The position numbers and the translations under genes are program-made. Under the pieces are notes generated by a model, which saw nothing but the letters and a program-made list of their open reading frames with translations, made no database searches and was not told the DNA's origin. A stretch of 64,000 bases of DNA from Streptomyces sp. NBC_01717. GTDB lineage: Bacteria > Actinomycetota > Actinomycetes > Streptomycetales > Streptomycetaceae. Shown in pieces: positions 1-8,159 of this stretch; within the stretch, counting starts at the first letter, position 1; each line of letters opens with the position of its first letter. The stretch is from positions 5,456,001 through 5,520,000 of the forward strand of contig NZ_CP109178.1 of assembly GCF_036248255.1 (NCBI RefSeq). The letters are read 5' to 3'.

Positions 1-19
1 GGATTCTCCGTTCGACAAA

Positions 20-35
20 TGTGACTCAGGTCACA
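20..35. promoter_or_regulatory. CRP-like palindrome upstream of tetR
   Basis: TGTGACTCAGGTCACA is a perfect inverted repeat with 6-base arms. It matches the classical TGTGA-N6-TCACA CRP consensus and the GTG-N6-GNCAC form reported for Streptomyces Crp. It lies about 145 bp ahead of the TetR start codon. Binding by Crp is inferred from the motif alone. Confidence 0.55.
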
Positions 36-53
36 TCGGGCAGGGGAAATAAC

Positions 54-110
54 CGGGGATCGATTCCCCGTTTGAACTCGTGTCCCCGCGAAACGGGGAG
101 GCGCTCCCCG
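54..110. promoter_or_regulatory. paired operators of the TetR/MFS module
   Basis: Two copies of CGGGGA-N5-TCCCCG lie at 54-70 and 94-110. Their centres are 40 bp apart, close to four helical turns, so both would face the same side of the DNA. The second copy has a 7-base arm. The position just upstream of the TetR gene suggests autoregulatory operators; this is inference. Confidence 0.65.
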
Positions 111-180
111 GTTGTACGCATCCGGGTCGCCGCAAGGGCCAGCAGGAGCAGCAAAGAGCCGGAAGGGAAGGGCTGCCGTC

Positions 181-861
181 GTGGAGACCGTCACTCGCAT
201 CGCCGCCGACATCGACATCGACACCGGGACGGCGCCGCGCCGCACGCCCCGCCCGCGGGCGGACGCGCTGCGCAACCGGGAGCGGATCGTGGCGGCGGCG
301 CGCGAGATGTTCGTCGAGTTCGGGCCGGACGTGCCGCTCGACGAGGTCGCCCGCCGCGCAGGCGTCGGCAACGCCACGCTCTACCGGAACTTCCCCGACC
401 GGGCCGCGCTGACCCATGAGGTCGTTCTCTCGGTCACCTCCCGCACCACCGACCGTGCGGACGAGGCGGCGGCCGAGGAGGCCGACCCCTTCGCTGCGCT
501 CAGCCGCTTCGTCCACGCGGCGGCCGACGAACGCGTCGGGGCGCTCTGCCCGATGCTGTCCGGCGGCTTCGACAAGGACCATCCCGAACTGCTCGCCGAG
601 CGTCGCCGCCTCGAAGAGGCCGTCGAAGGGCTCGTGGCGCGCGCCATGTCCGCGGGGCGCCTGCGTACCGACATCGCCGTCGGTGACGTACTGGTCGGCC
701 TCTCCCAGCTCACCCGGCCGTTGCCAGGCACCGCGTGTCTGGACATCGACCGGTTCACCCACCGTCATATCCAGCTGTTCCTGGACGGCCTGGAGGCTCC
801 GGCCCGGTCCGAACTGCCCGGTACGGCGGCAACCTTGGAGGATCTGCGGCGCCGGCCATGA
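181..861 (+). CDS. TetR/AcrR family transcriptional regulator
   Basis: About 226 aa when started at GTG 181, which has the purine-rich GGAAGGGAAGG about 10 bases upstream; an in-frame ATG at 112 would add 23 residues without a good ribosome site. The N-terminal DNA-binding domain reads IVAAAREMFVEFG, then VPLDEVARRAGVGNATLYR, the TetR helix-turn-helix signature. The C-terminal half is a helical ligand domain of the kind found in multidrug regulators. A co-directional MFS exporter follows 218 bp downstream, so it probably represses that pump and itself through the paired palindromes at 54-110. The inducer is unknown. Confidence 0.9.
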   Translation: METVTRIAADIDIDTGTAPRRTPRPRADALRNRERIVAAAREMFVEFGPDVPLDEVARRAGVGNATLYRNFPDRAALTHEVVLSVTSRTTDRADEAAAEEADPFAALSRFVHAAADERVGALCPMLSGGFDKDHPELLAERRRLEEAVEGLVARAMSAGRLRTDIAVGDVLVGLSQLTRPLPGTACLDIDRFTHRHIQLFLDGLEAPARSELPGTAATLEDLRRRP

Positions 862-1079
862 GGCCCGCGCCGGGCTGCTGAAGCAGACGCCGTCCGGCTG
901 CGTGTCCGACGCGCCCTCACCACCCCCATCTCACGACCGACCTCACGTCCACTCCCACTTCTTCCAGCTCTCTCCCTTCGCACTTTTCACCCTCACCGTT
1001 CACAGGCCGGGACGTTCTGCGTTCACGGTCACGGTTCACGACCCTTCGCGTCCACGCGCGTCCTTAGGTGGCTACTCCC

Positions 1080-2612
1080 ATGTCGAAAACAGCTGATCCA
1101 CGACTCCCTGACCCCAGCCGCTGGAAAGCGCTGGCTTTCATCGCACTTGCGCAGCTGATGGTCGTGCTCGACGCCACGATCGTGAATATCGCGCTGCCGC
1201 ACGCACAGACGGCCCTGGGCATCACCGATGCCAACAAGCAGTGGGTCATCACGGCCTACGCCCTCGCCTTCGGCGGACTGCTGCTCTTCGGCGGCCGGAT
1301 CGCCGACCTGTGGGGCCGTAAGCGCACCTTCGTCGTCGGCCTGATCGGCTTCGCGCTGGCCTCCGCGCTCGGTGGCGCGGCCCAGAACCAGGGCATGCTG
1401 TTCGGCTCGCGCGCGCTCCAGGGTGTCTTCGGTGCCCTGCTCGCCCCGGCCGCGCTCTCGCTGCTCGCCGTGATGTTCACCGATGCCAAGGAGCGTGCCA
1501 AGGCGTTCGGTATCTACGGTGCGATCGCCGGTGGCGGTGGCGCCGTCGGCCTGATCCTCGGCGGCTTCCTCACCCAGACGCTGAACTGGCGCTGGACGTT
1601 CTTCGTCAACATCCCGTTCGCCGTCATCGCGGCCGCGGGTGCGTACTTCGTGATCCGCGAGCCGGTCGGCAGCCGTAACCGCTCGTCGCTCGACATCCCG
1701 GGCGTGGTGCTCTCCGCGCTGGGTCTGGTCTCGCTGGTGTACGGATTCACCCGCGCCGAGTCCAGCGGCTGGTCGGACCCGCTGACCATCGGCACGTTCG
1801 TCGCGGCCGGTGTGCTGCTCCTGTCGTTCGTCCTGACCGAGGCCCGGGTCAAGTCGCCGCTGCTGCCGCTGCGCGTCGTGATGGACCGCAACCGCGGCGG
1901 TGTCTACCTCTCGCTGGGGCTGGCCATCATCGCGATGTTCGGGCTGTTCCTCTTCCTGACGTACTACCTGCAGGTCGTGAGGGGGTACTCGCCGATCCGG
2001 ACGGGGTTCGCCTTCCTCCCGATGATCGCGGGCATGATCACCGGTTCGACGCAGATCGGCGCCCGGCTGATGACGCGGGTCGCGGCCCGCAAGCTGATGG
2101 GTCCGGGCTTCCTGGCCGCCGCCGTCGGCATGCTGCTGCTGACGCAGCTGGAGATCGGTTCCTCCTACCCGGCGCTCATCCTGCCGGCGCAGCTCCTGCT
2201 GGGTCTGGGCATGGGTACGGCGTTCATGCCGGCCATGTCGCTGGCCACGCACGGGGTCGAGCCGCGGGACTCGGGTGTGGCGTCCGCGATGGTCAACACC
2301 TCGCAGCAGGTGGGCGGCGCGATCGGTACGGCGCTGCTGAACACGATCGCCGCCTCGGCCGCCACGGCGTACGCCACCTCGCACGCCGCACTGGCCGCCA
2401 CGGACCCGAAGCTGCTGAAGCTCCAGGCGATGGTGCACGGCTTCACCGGAGCCATCTGGTGGGCGGTCGGCATCCTGGTGGTGGCGTCCGCGATCGCGGT
2501 GACGTTCATCAACGCCGGACGTCCTTCGGCGACCGCGGTGAACTCGGGCTCCGGCTCGGGGGATGCCGACGGGGTCGAGGACGAGTTCAAGGTCCCGGTC
2601 GTCGCGCACTGA
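1080..2612 (+). CDS. DHA2-type MFS drug exporter (14 TM)
   Basis: A 510-aa integral membrane protein of the EmrB/QacA (DHA2) subfamily of proton-coupled multidrug exporters. Family motifs include VVLDATIVNIALP in TM1, GGRIADLWGRKR as the loop 2-3 motif A, and SRALQGVFGALLAPAALSLL. Motif C-like glycines lie in GIYGAIAGGGGAVGLILGGFLT. I chose ATG 1080 because AGGTGG at 1066-1071 is well spaced for it; a GTG at 1068 would overlap that site. The C-terminal tail is Gly/Ser/Asp-rich. It pairs with the TetR gene upstream. The substrate cannot be told from sequence. Confidence 0.92.
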   Translation: MSKTADPRLPDPSRWKALAFIALAQLMVVLDATIVNIALPHAQTALGITDANKQWVITAYALAFGGLLLFGGRIADLWGRKRTFVVGLIGFALASALGGAAQNQGMLFGSRALQGVFGALLAPAALSLLAVMFTDAKERAKAFGIYGAIAGGGGAVGLILGGFLTQTLNWRWTFFVNIPFAVIAAAGAYFVIREPVGSRNRSSLDIPGVVLSALGLVSLVYGFTRAESSGWSDPLTIGTFVAAGVLLLSFVLTEARVKSPLLPLRVVMDRNRGGVYLSLGLAIIAMFGLFLFLTYYLQVVRGYSPIRTGFAFLPMIAGMITGSTQIGARLMTRVAARKLMGPGFLAAAVGMLLLTQLEIGSSYPALILPAQLLLGLGMGTAFMPAMSLATHGVEPRDSGVASAMVNTSQQVGGAIGTALLNTIAASAATAYATSHAALAATDPKLLKLQAMVHGFTGAIWWAVGILVVASAIAVTFINAGRPSATAVNSGSGSGDADGVEDEFKVPVVAH

Positions 2613-2652
2613 CGAGGGCGCGGCGTGGAGTCACATGAAGTGACGTGAACAG

Positions 2653-2693
2653 GGGTCTGCCCCGGTTCCGCTCGGCGGAGCCGGGGCAGACCC
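2653..2693. terminator. bidirectional terminator between MFS and marR
   Basis: GGGTCTGCCCCGG (2653-2665) pairs perfectly with CCGGGGCAGACCC (2681-2693); pairing continues inward with one G-U. It sits between two convergent genes, so it can serve both. Confidence 0.8.
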
Positions 2694-2727
2694 GCGTCGG
2701 TGCGCGGTGCGTCGGCAGAACACCCGG

Positions 2728-3225
2728 CTAGCGCAGCCAGGGCAGGTCCGCGCCCGTGCCGTCCGGCTCCAGTCCGGTGGCGATGACCTGCATGATCTCG
2801 CCGAACGAGCGCACCTGCTCGGGGGTGAGCCGGTCGAACATCGCCTGGCGTACGGCACGCACATGACCCGGCGCGGACCGGTGGAGCATCTCGTAACCCT
2901 CGTCGGTGAGGACCGCGTTCTGTCCGCGCTTGTCGGAAGGGCAGTCCTCCCGACGCACCCAGCCGTTGCGTTCCAGCCGGGCGATGGCGTGCGAGAGCCG
3001 GGAGCGGGTGATCTTGACGTCCTTGGCCAGCTGGGTCATCCGCATCTGACGCCGGGGCGCCTGGGAGAGCTGGACGAGCAGTCCGTAGTAGATGTGCGGC
3101 ATGCCGGCGTCGCGCTGCAACTGGCGGTCGAGATGGTCCTCCAGGAGCGTGGTGGCCTGGAGATAGGCGCGCCAGACGCTCTGCTCTTCGTCGGAGAGCC
3201 AGCGGGGTCCGCCGGTGGATGCCAT
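2728..3225 (-). CDS. MarR family transcriptional regulator
   Basis: 165 aa from ATG 3225. GGAG lies 9 bases upstream of this start, whereas the in-frame ATG 3231 and GTG 3240 are too close to it. The winged-helix core is visible: YYGLLVQLSQAP, MRMTQLAKDVKITRSRLSHAIARLERNGWVRRE, then the wing CPSDKRGQNAVLTDEG. It is divergent from a LigB/DODA dioxygenase with a 14-base palindrome between them. That arrangement resembles the quinone- or phenol-responsive MarR regulators that control ring-cleaving dioxygenases. The ligand is inferred, not shown. Confidence 0.92.
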   Translation of the reverse strand: MASTGGPRWLSDEEQSVWRAYLQATTLLEDHLDRQLQRDAGMPHIYYGLLVQLSQAPRRQMRMTQLAKDVKITRSRLSHAIARLERNGWVRREDCPSDKRGQNAVLTDEGYEMLHRSAPGHVRAVRQAMFDRLTPEQVRSFGEIMQVIATGLEPDGTGADLPWLR

Positions 3226-3298
3226 GGTCATGTACTCCACTGTACGACCTTTTCTTGAAAGTTGAACTAGATAAGGCTAAGGTCTCCGTAGCTGGGAA

Positions 3299-3312
3299 CT
3301 TGAAGCTTCAAG
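3299..3312. promoter_or_regulatory. MarR operator palindrome
   Basis: CTTGAAGCTTCAAG is a perfect 14-base palindrome in the marR/ligB intergenic region. Related half-sites TTGAAAGTTGAAC lie at about 3255-3267, near the marR start. This fits a MarR dimer site controlling both genes. Confidence 0.65.
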
Positions 3313-3390
3313 AAACTGCAGCTTCGGAGCTTCGGAACTTCGAGGGCCCCGTAGATGATCTGTCTTCAGTAGCAGTGGATGGGGAGTGCC

Positions 3391-4173
3391 ATGACTGTCA
3401 CCGCGGGGCGGATGCCCGCCCTCTATCTCTCCCACGGTGCGCCGCCGCTGGCCGACGACCCGGTGTGGCCCGGCCAGCTGGCCGCATGGTCCGCCGACCT
3501 GCCCTGTCCCGCCGCGATCCTCATGGTCTCCGCCCACTGGGAGGAGGCCCCGCTCGCCCTGGGCGCGACCGAGACCGTCCCGCTCGTCTACGACTTCTGG
3601 GGCTTCCCCGAGCACTACTACCAGGTGCGGTACGCGGCCCCGGGCGCCCCGCAGCTGGCGGAGGACGTACGCAAACTGCTGCGCGGCGCCGGCACACCGG
3701 TCCAGGACATCCCGGACCGCGGGCTCGACCACGGGGCATACGTCCCGCTGGTGGAGATGTTCCCGGGCGCCGACATCCCCGTACTCCAGATCTCCTTGCC
3801 CACGCTGGACCCGCAGAAGCTGATGGACATCGGGCGCAAGCTCGCGCCGCTGCGCGACGAGGGCGTACTGATCGTCGGCAGCGGCTTCTTCACCCACAAC
3901 CTCGCCGCACTGCGGCACACGGGTGGCGGCAACCCCGGCTGGTCCGTGGAGTTCGACGACTGGGGACACCGGGCGCTGCAGGCACAGGACATCGACGCGC
4001 TGCTCGACTTCGAGAACAAGTCCCCGGCCGGCCGGCTGGCCCATCCGCGTATCGAGCACTTCGCGCCGCTCTTCGTGACGCTCGGCGCCTCGGAGGGCGA
4101 GCTCGACCAGGGGCGCAGCGTCATCGACGGGTTCTGGATGGGGCTCGCGAAGCGGTCGGTGCAGTTCGGCTGA
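3391..4173 (+). CDS. class III extradiol dioxygenase, LigB/DODA family
   Basis: 260 aa from ATG 3391 (GGGGAG immediately upstream; the in-frame ATG 3379 lacks a ribosome site). The LigB fold is recognised by the N-terminal YLSHGAPP, SAHWEEAP, GLDHGAYVPL and GSGFFTHN, which supply the conserved metal-binding histidines. Bacterial members are 4,5-DOPA-dioxygenase-like enzymes that open catechol rings with Fe(II) or Zn(II); plant homologues make betalamic acid. Here the MarR gene opposite and the shared palindrome suggest induction by a catechol or quinone. The physiological substrate is unknown. Confidence 0.9.
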   Translation: MTVTAGRMPALYLSHGAPPLADDPVWPGQLAAWSADLPCPAAILMVSAHWEEAPLALGATETVPLVYDFWGFPEHYYQVRYAAPGAPQLAEDVRKLLRGAGTPVQDIPDRGLDHGAYVPLVEMFPGADIPVLQISLPTLDPQKLMDIGRKLAPLRDEGVLIVGSGFFTHNLAALRHTGGGNPGWSVEFDDWGHRALQAQDIDALLDFENKSPAGRLAHPRIEHFAPLFVTLGASEGELDQGRSVIDGFWMGLAKRSVQFG

Positions 4174-4177
4174 GTGG

Positions 4178-5257
4178 TCAGAGGGCCGGCGGGTTCAGCT
4201 CGATCGAGCGGAGCGCGGCGGCCAGGGCCGTCGAGTCCCCGACGTCCAGTGCGGTGTCGGTGAACTTGATCGTGTGGTCGTCGCCGTGCGCCGCCGCCCG
4301 CGCGAAGATCTCGTCCGCGGAAGCTGGCGACGGCGATGCGGTGCCGGGGACGGGGTCGGCCGGGCTGTACGCGGCGGTGACCGCGGCGCTCGCGGCCCAG
4401 GCCGCGGCCAGGCTCCGGTGCCACAGGTCACGGGGGAGAGCGGGCAGCGTACGCAGCACGGCGTTGGGGGCGGTCGCGGCGTGCACCAGCATGATCGGTT
4501 CGCCATGGCCGTGGGTGGCGTAGCGGTGGGTTGCGGCCCTGACCAGCTCCGCCAGCCGGGCGCGCGCCACGTCCGGGTCGTCCGCGAACTGCTGCGGCCA
4601 CAGTGGGAACGCGGTGAGCTGTGCCAGCCGGTCGCGGATCCCGCCGCTCTGGTCGGCCACCGGCGGTACGGAGTCCAGCGCGGCCGCGGCGCTCGGCGCG
4701 GGCACGGGCGAGGCCGGTGGCTGCAGCGCGGGCAGTGGCTGATGGCGGGCGGCCCAGTAGCCGAGGCCGTGTGCGAGCTCGGCGATCCGGGGCGCGTTCG
4801 CTTCCCCGTCGAGCAGGGTGCGTACGGCGTGGCCCACCCGGATCACAGGGTGGGTGGCGCCCGCGGCGATGCCCGGCAGCAGCCGCGGCCACCACTCGGT
4901 GAGGACGTCCTGCCAGGGGCGCTCGGCAGTCTCCTGCTCGAAGTACATCGTCCAGTCGGCGATCCTGCGCGGGTCGCCCAGGGCCTCGTGCCAGTTCTTC
5001 GCGGTGACCCGGGCCGCGGGGGTCGGCATGTCCTCCAGCTTGTGGCTGTAGTGGTCGAGCCAACGGTGGACGGCCGGTGCCTGACCGTGCCGTACGAGCG
5101 CCTCGACGGCCATCGGGCCGTGGTTGCTCAGCCAGCCGTTCCGCTCGGGACCTGCGGCGTGCAGCCGCTCCAGCGCCTCGTCGAGCGTGCCGGTGGGGTC
5201 GACCGGTGCCGTGCCCGGTGTGCCTGTGAGGTCTGTCCTGCCTGTCGTGTCGGTCAT
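4178..5257 (-). CDS. questin oxidase family protein
   Basis: 359 aa from ATG 5257. The sequence resembles the questin oxidase/AflY-like family (DUF4243), which includes fungal Baeyer-Villiger-type ring-opening enzymes. Recognisable family features are LSNHGPMAVEALVRHG, HPVIRVGHAVRTL near residue 135 and the C-terminal HGDDHTIKFTDTALD. The first 25 residues are Thr/Gly-rich and probably disordered, and a Pro/Ala-rich linker lies around residues 170-195. It ends 5 bp from the LigB stop on the opposite strand. Its substrate in Streptomyces is unknown, and nothing nearby looks like a polyketide cluster. Confidence 0.8.
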   Translation of the reverse strand: MTDTTGRTDLTGTPGTAPVDPTGTLDEALERLHAAGPERNGWLSNHGPMAVEALVRHGQAPAVHRWLDHYSHKLEDMPTPAARVTAKNWHEALGDPRRIADWTMYFEQETAERPWQDVLTEWWPRLLPGIAAGATHPVIRVGHAVRTLLDGEANAPRIAELAHGLGYWAARHQPLPALQPPASPVPAPSAAAALDSVPPVADQSGGIRDRLAQLTAFPLWPQQFADDPDVARARLAELVRAATHRYATHGHGEPIMLVHAATAPNAVLRTLPALPRDLWHRSLAAAWAASAAVTAAYSPADPVPGTASPSPASADEIFARAAAHGDDHTIKFTDTALDVGDSTALAAALRSIELNPPAL

Positions 5258-5329
5258 GCCGGAACACGCTAGGCGCGGGGACCGTCGCCCGTAACGGGCT
5301 GCGGACCTACGCCGCGACCCCGCCGGGGC

Positions 5330-5878
5330 CTAGGTCTTCGGGCCCAGAGGCCTCTCGTACCAGGCCACGTCCCAGTACCTGCCGAACTTCCGGCCCACCT
5401 CGGCGTACGTACCGACATGGCGGAAGCCGAAACGCTTGTGCAACCGCACCGAGGCGTCGTTGGGCAGGGCGATGCCCGCGTACGCGCGATGGAGATCCTC
5501 GTCTGCGAGGGCCTCGAAGAGCGACTCGTACAGGAGCGTGCCGATGCCCTGGCCGGCGGCCTGTGGCGTGCAGTACACGCTCACCTCCACCGACGTGGCG
5601 TACGCCGCTTTGGGGCGGAAGGCACTGCTGGTCGCGTAGCCCAGGACCGATGCGGGGCCGACAATGCGGACATCCTGAGCAACCAGAAGACGGTGCGGAC
5701 CGTCTTCAGGGTGAGAGAGCAGCCACGGCATCCGCTGTTCGGGTGTGAAGGGGACGGTGTCGAATGTGAGCGCAGTCTCACGAACGTAATGGTTGTAGAC
5801 GTCGGTGAGGGCCGCCAAATCGCCCGCGACGCCTGGCCTGACCTGTACCTCTGTACGGAGTCCCGGCGTTTCCGGCAT
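5330..5878 (-). CDS. GNAT N-acetyltransferase, PAT-like
   Basis: 182 aa from ATG 5878, which follows a strong GAGGGGGAGGG. The domain begins VQVRPGVAGDLAALTDVYNHYV and has the acetyl-CoA loop QAAGQGIGTLLYESLF and the later IALPNDASVRLHKRFGFR. This pattern is that of the phosphinothricin acetyltransferase-like subgroup. Many chromosomal homologues act on methionine sulfoximine/sulfone or have no known substrate, so herbicide resistance should not be assumed. It stands alone between a questin-oxidase-like gene and hrdD, reading away from hrdD. Confidence 0.87.
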   Translation of the reverse strand: MPETPGLRTEVQVRPGVAGDLAALTDVYNHYVRETALTFDTVPFTPEQRMPWLLSHPEDGPHRLLVAQDVRIVGPASVLGYATSSAFRPKAAYATSVEVSVYCTPQAAGQGIGTLLYESLFEALADEDLHRAYAGIALPNDASVRLHKRFGFRHVGTYAEVGRKFGRYWDVAWYERPLGPKT

Positions 5879-5938
5879 GAACCCTCCCCCCTCGGCGCGA
5901 CAGGGTACTGCATGATCGCGAAAATGAATGCGAGGCAG

Positions 5939-5966
5939 GGGAATTCTGTCCGGATTCCAGTCGTTG
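5939..5966 (+). promoter_or_regulatory. sigma-R promoter of hrdD
   Basis: GGGAAT at 5939-5944 is followed, after exactly 18 bases, by GTTG at 5963-5966. This is the GGGAAT-N18-GTT consensus of the thiol-stress sigma factor SigR. In S. coelicolor hrdD is a reported SigR target. It lies about 60 bp ahead of the hrdD start. Confidence 0.85.
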
Positions 5967-6026
5967 TTTCCAAAGGATGCAGGGCACCCGAAAGGGTGTC
6001 GCGACCTACTCAGCAAGGGAGCACGC

Positions 6027-7025
6027 ATGGCAACCCGTGCCGTCGCCCGTCGTTCGTCCACCACTGGTGGGAGCAGCCGGGCAAGCAGTGTTCGCGCCGT
6101 AGGCGGGGAAATCGCCGACCGCGACCTGGTCGGCATGTACCTGGACGAGATCGCGCGCACGCCGCTGCTCGACGCCGCCAAGGAGGTCGAGCTGTCCCAG
6201 GCCGTCGAGGCGGGCGTATTCGCCCGGCAGGTTCTCGACGGTGGGGTGGAGAGCAAAGCCGGTGGAGCGACGCGTGAGGAGCTGGAGGCGCTGGTCGCCG
6301 AGGGCGAGCGCGCCAAGGACATATTCATCCGTTCCAACCTTCGACTCGTGGTTGCTGTCGCCCGCCGCTATCCGCGGGCCGGGCTGCCCCTGCTCGACCT
6401 GATCCAGGAGGGGAACGCGGGCCTGGTGCGCGCGGTCGAGAAGTTCGACTACGCCAAGGGCTTCAAGTTCTCCACGTATGCGACGTGGTGGATCCGTCAG
6501 GCCATCACCCGTTCCATAGCCGACCAGTCCCGTACGATCCGGCTCCCTGTCCACCTGGTGGAGGAGCTCGGCCGGATCCGCCGTGTCCAGCGCGAGTTCA
6601 ACCGTGAGCACGGGCGCGAGCCCGACCACGCGGAGATAGCCGCCGAGCTGGACTCCACGCCCACGCGCGTCGGCGACGTCCTGGACTGGGCCCGCGACCC
6701 CGTCAGCCTCAACATGTCCGTGGACGACGAGGGCGAGACCCAGTTCGGCGATCTGCTGGAGGACACCTCCGCGGTGTCGCCCGAGCAGTCCGTGATGACG
6801 CTGCTGCGCAGCGAGGAGCTGGAGGACCTGATCGGCAAGCTCGACAACCGCACCGCGTCGATCATCCGTATGCGGTACGGCATCGAGGACGGCCGTGAGC
6901 GGACCCTCACCGAGGTCGGCAAGCAGCACGGTCTGACGCGCGAGCGGATCCGGCAGATCGAGAAGCACGCACTGCTCGAACTGAAGCGAATGGCCCACGA
7001 CACGGGTTTTGACGCTGCGGCGTGA
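6027..7025 (+). CDS. hrdD: RNA polymerase sigma factor HrdD
   Basis: 332 aa from ATG 6027, with AAGGGAG upstream. It is a group 2 (primary-like, non-essential) sigma-70 protein. Region 1.2 begins DRDLVGMYLDEIARTPLL; regions 2.1-2.4 carry IRSNLRLVVAVARRY, LLDLIQEGNAGLVRAVEKFD and FSTYATWWIRQAITRSIADQ; region 4.2 carries TLTEVGKQHGLTRERIRQIE. Length and N-terminus (MATRAVARR) match streptomycete HrdD rather than HrdB, which has a long extension. The sigma-R promoter upstream agrees with control by thiol stress. The start is well inside the longest open frame, which continues to 5928. Confidence 0.95.
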   Translation: MATRAVARRSSTTGGSSRASSVRAVGGEIADRDLVGMYLDEIARTPLLDAAKEVELSQAVEAGVFARQVLDGGVESKAGGATREELEALVAEGERAKDIFIRSNLRLVVAVARRYPRAGLPLLDLIQEGNAGLVRAVEKFDYAKGFKFSTYATWWIRQAITRSIADQSRTIRLPVHLVEELGRIRRVQREFNREHGREPDHAEIAAELDSTPTRVGDVLDWARDPVSLNMSVDDEGETQFGDLLEDTSAVSPEQSVMTLLRSEELEDLIGKLDNRTASIIRMRYGIEDGRERTLTEVGKQHGLTRERIRQIEKHALLELKRMAHDTGFDAAA

Positions 7026-7078
7026 GCCCGAGTCCAGTAGCCTCCGATATGAGCCGCTTCGTGCGGACCCCATGAGCT

Positions 7079-7114
7079 GAGTCCCGGCGCCCACCCCCCC
7101 TGGCGCCGGGGCTC
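7079..7114. terminator. terminator between hrdD and WYL gene
   Basis: GAGTCCCGGCGCC (7079-7091) pairs with GGCGCCGGGGCTC (7102-7114) with one G-U; ATTTCTTT follows on the + strand. The genes on both sides are convergent. Confidence 0.8.
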
Positions 7115-7126
7115 ATTTCTTTGCCG

Positions 7127-8098
7127 TCACGGTGCGGAGAGTGCGGCCGCACGCGTCAGCCGGGCGCCCAGGTCGCTCAGGAACTCCACCAGTTGCGCCG
7201 GCTGGTGCGCGGTGAACTCGCAGTCGACCAGCGCCAGTCGGAGCGCCACCCATTCCATCGAGTCCGCCATGACCGTACGGAGCCGGCAGCTGTGCTCGCC
7301 GGTCGGTTCCAGCGGACCGAACGCCGGGGGCAGCCGCGGGGACACGAATTCCGCCGGGGCCGCGAAGCTCACCTCGACCGCCAGCTCCGGCTGCCGGCGC
7401 CGGATGGAGTCCGTGAGGAAGGCCGCGGCGTCGCCCGTGGGCAGCTCGCGCGGGGTGAAGCGGGCCCCCGTGGCGAACGGCTCGCTCACCCGGTCGACGC
7501 GGAACGTACGCCATGCCTCGCGCCCCAGGTCGTACGCGACGAGGTACCACCGCCACCCCGTGCTCACCAGCCGGTAGGGCTCTGCCTCCCGTTTCGTCTC
7601 GGCGCCGTCCCCCGCCCGGTACGCGAACCGCAGCCGCTCCCGGCCGGTGACCGCCGCCGCCATCACCGTCAGCGTGTGCGGATCGATGGTCGAACCGTCA
7701 CCGCGGGTCAGCGGCATGGTTGCGTTCTGCAGGGTCGAGACCCGGTGCCGCAGCCGGGACGGCAGCACCTGTTCCAGCTTCGCCAGGGCCCGTACGGATG
7801 CCTCGTCGACCCCCTCGATGGCATGCCCGGCCCCGGCCCGCAGCCCCACCGCGATCGCCACCGCCTCCTCGTCGTCCAGGAGCAGCGGCGGCATGGCGGC
7901 GCCCGCGACCAGCCGGTAGCCGCCGACCGAGCCTCGCGACGCCTCGACCGGATAGCCGAGGTCGCGGAGCCGGTCGATGTCGCGGCGGATGGTGCGCGGG
8001 CTGACGTCGAGCCGCTCGGCGAGCTCGCTGCCCGGCCACTCGCGCGGCGTCTGGAGGAGCGACAGCAGATTCAGCAGTCGTGCCGGGGTATCGGTCAT
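7127..8098 (-). CDS. YafY-type HTH/WYL-domain regulator
   Basis: 323 aa from ATG 8098; an in-frame start at 8119 is possible. The N-terminal winged helix reads LNLLSLLQTPREWPGSELAERLDVSPRTIRRDIDRLRDLGYPV, followed by the GGYRLVAG segment typical of YafY proteins. The C-terminal half contains a WYL-type ligand domain (GWRWYLVAYDLGREAWRTFRVDRV). The gene is divergent from a drug-type MFS exporter with only 61 bp between starts, so it most likely controls that pump. Ligands of streptomycete WYL regulators are mostly unknown. Confidence 0.9.
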   Translation of the reverse strand: MTDTPARLLNLLSLLQTPREWPGSELAERLDVSPRTIRRDIDRLRDLGYPVEASRGSVGGYRLVAGAAMPPLLLDDEEAVAIAVGLRAGAGHAIEGVDEASVRALAKLEQVLPSRLRHRVSTLQNATMPLTRGDGSTIDPHTLTVMAAAVTGRERLRFAYRAGDGAETKREAEPYRLVSTGWRWYLVAYDLGREAWRTFRVDRVSEPFATGARFTPRELPTGDAAAFLTDSIRRRQPELAVEVSFAAPAEFVSPRLPPAFGPLEPTGEHSCRLRTVMADSMEWVALRLALVDCEFTAHQPAQLVEFLSDLGARLTRAAALSAP

Positions 8099-8121
8099 GG
8101 ATCCAGGGTGCCGGTCCATTG

Positions 8122-8131
8122 GGTCATGACC
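8122..8131. promoter_or_regulatory. palindrome in WYL/MFS divergent promoter
   Basis: GGTCATGACC is a perfect 10-base palindrome followed by the direct half-site TGACC at 8132-8136. It sits centrally in the 61-bp divergent intergenic region, a natural place for an operator of the WYL regulator. Confidence 0.5.
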
Positions 8132-8159
8132 TGACCTAATGGGCGTTTAACTTCTTCAG

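Noticed and set aside
5330..5878. Phosphinothricin resistance gene
   Set aside because: The sequence is only PAT-like; chromosomal homologues usually have other or unknown substrates, so resistance is not claimed.
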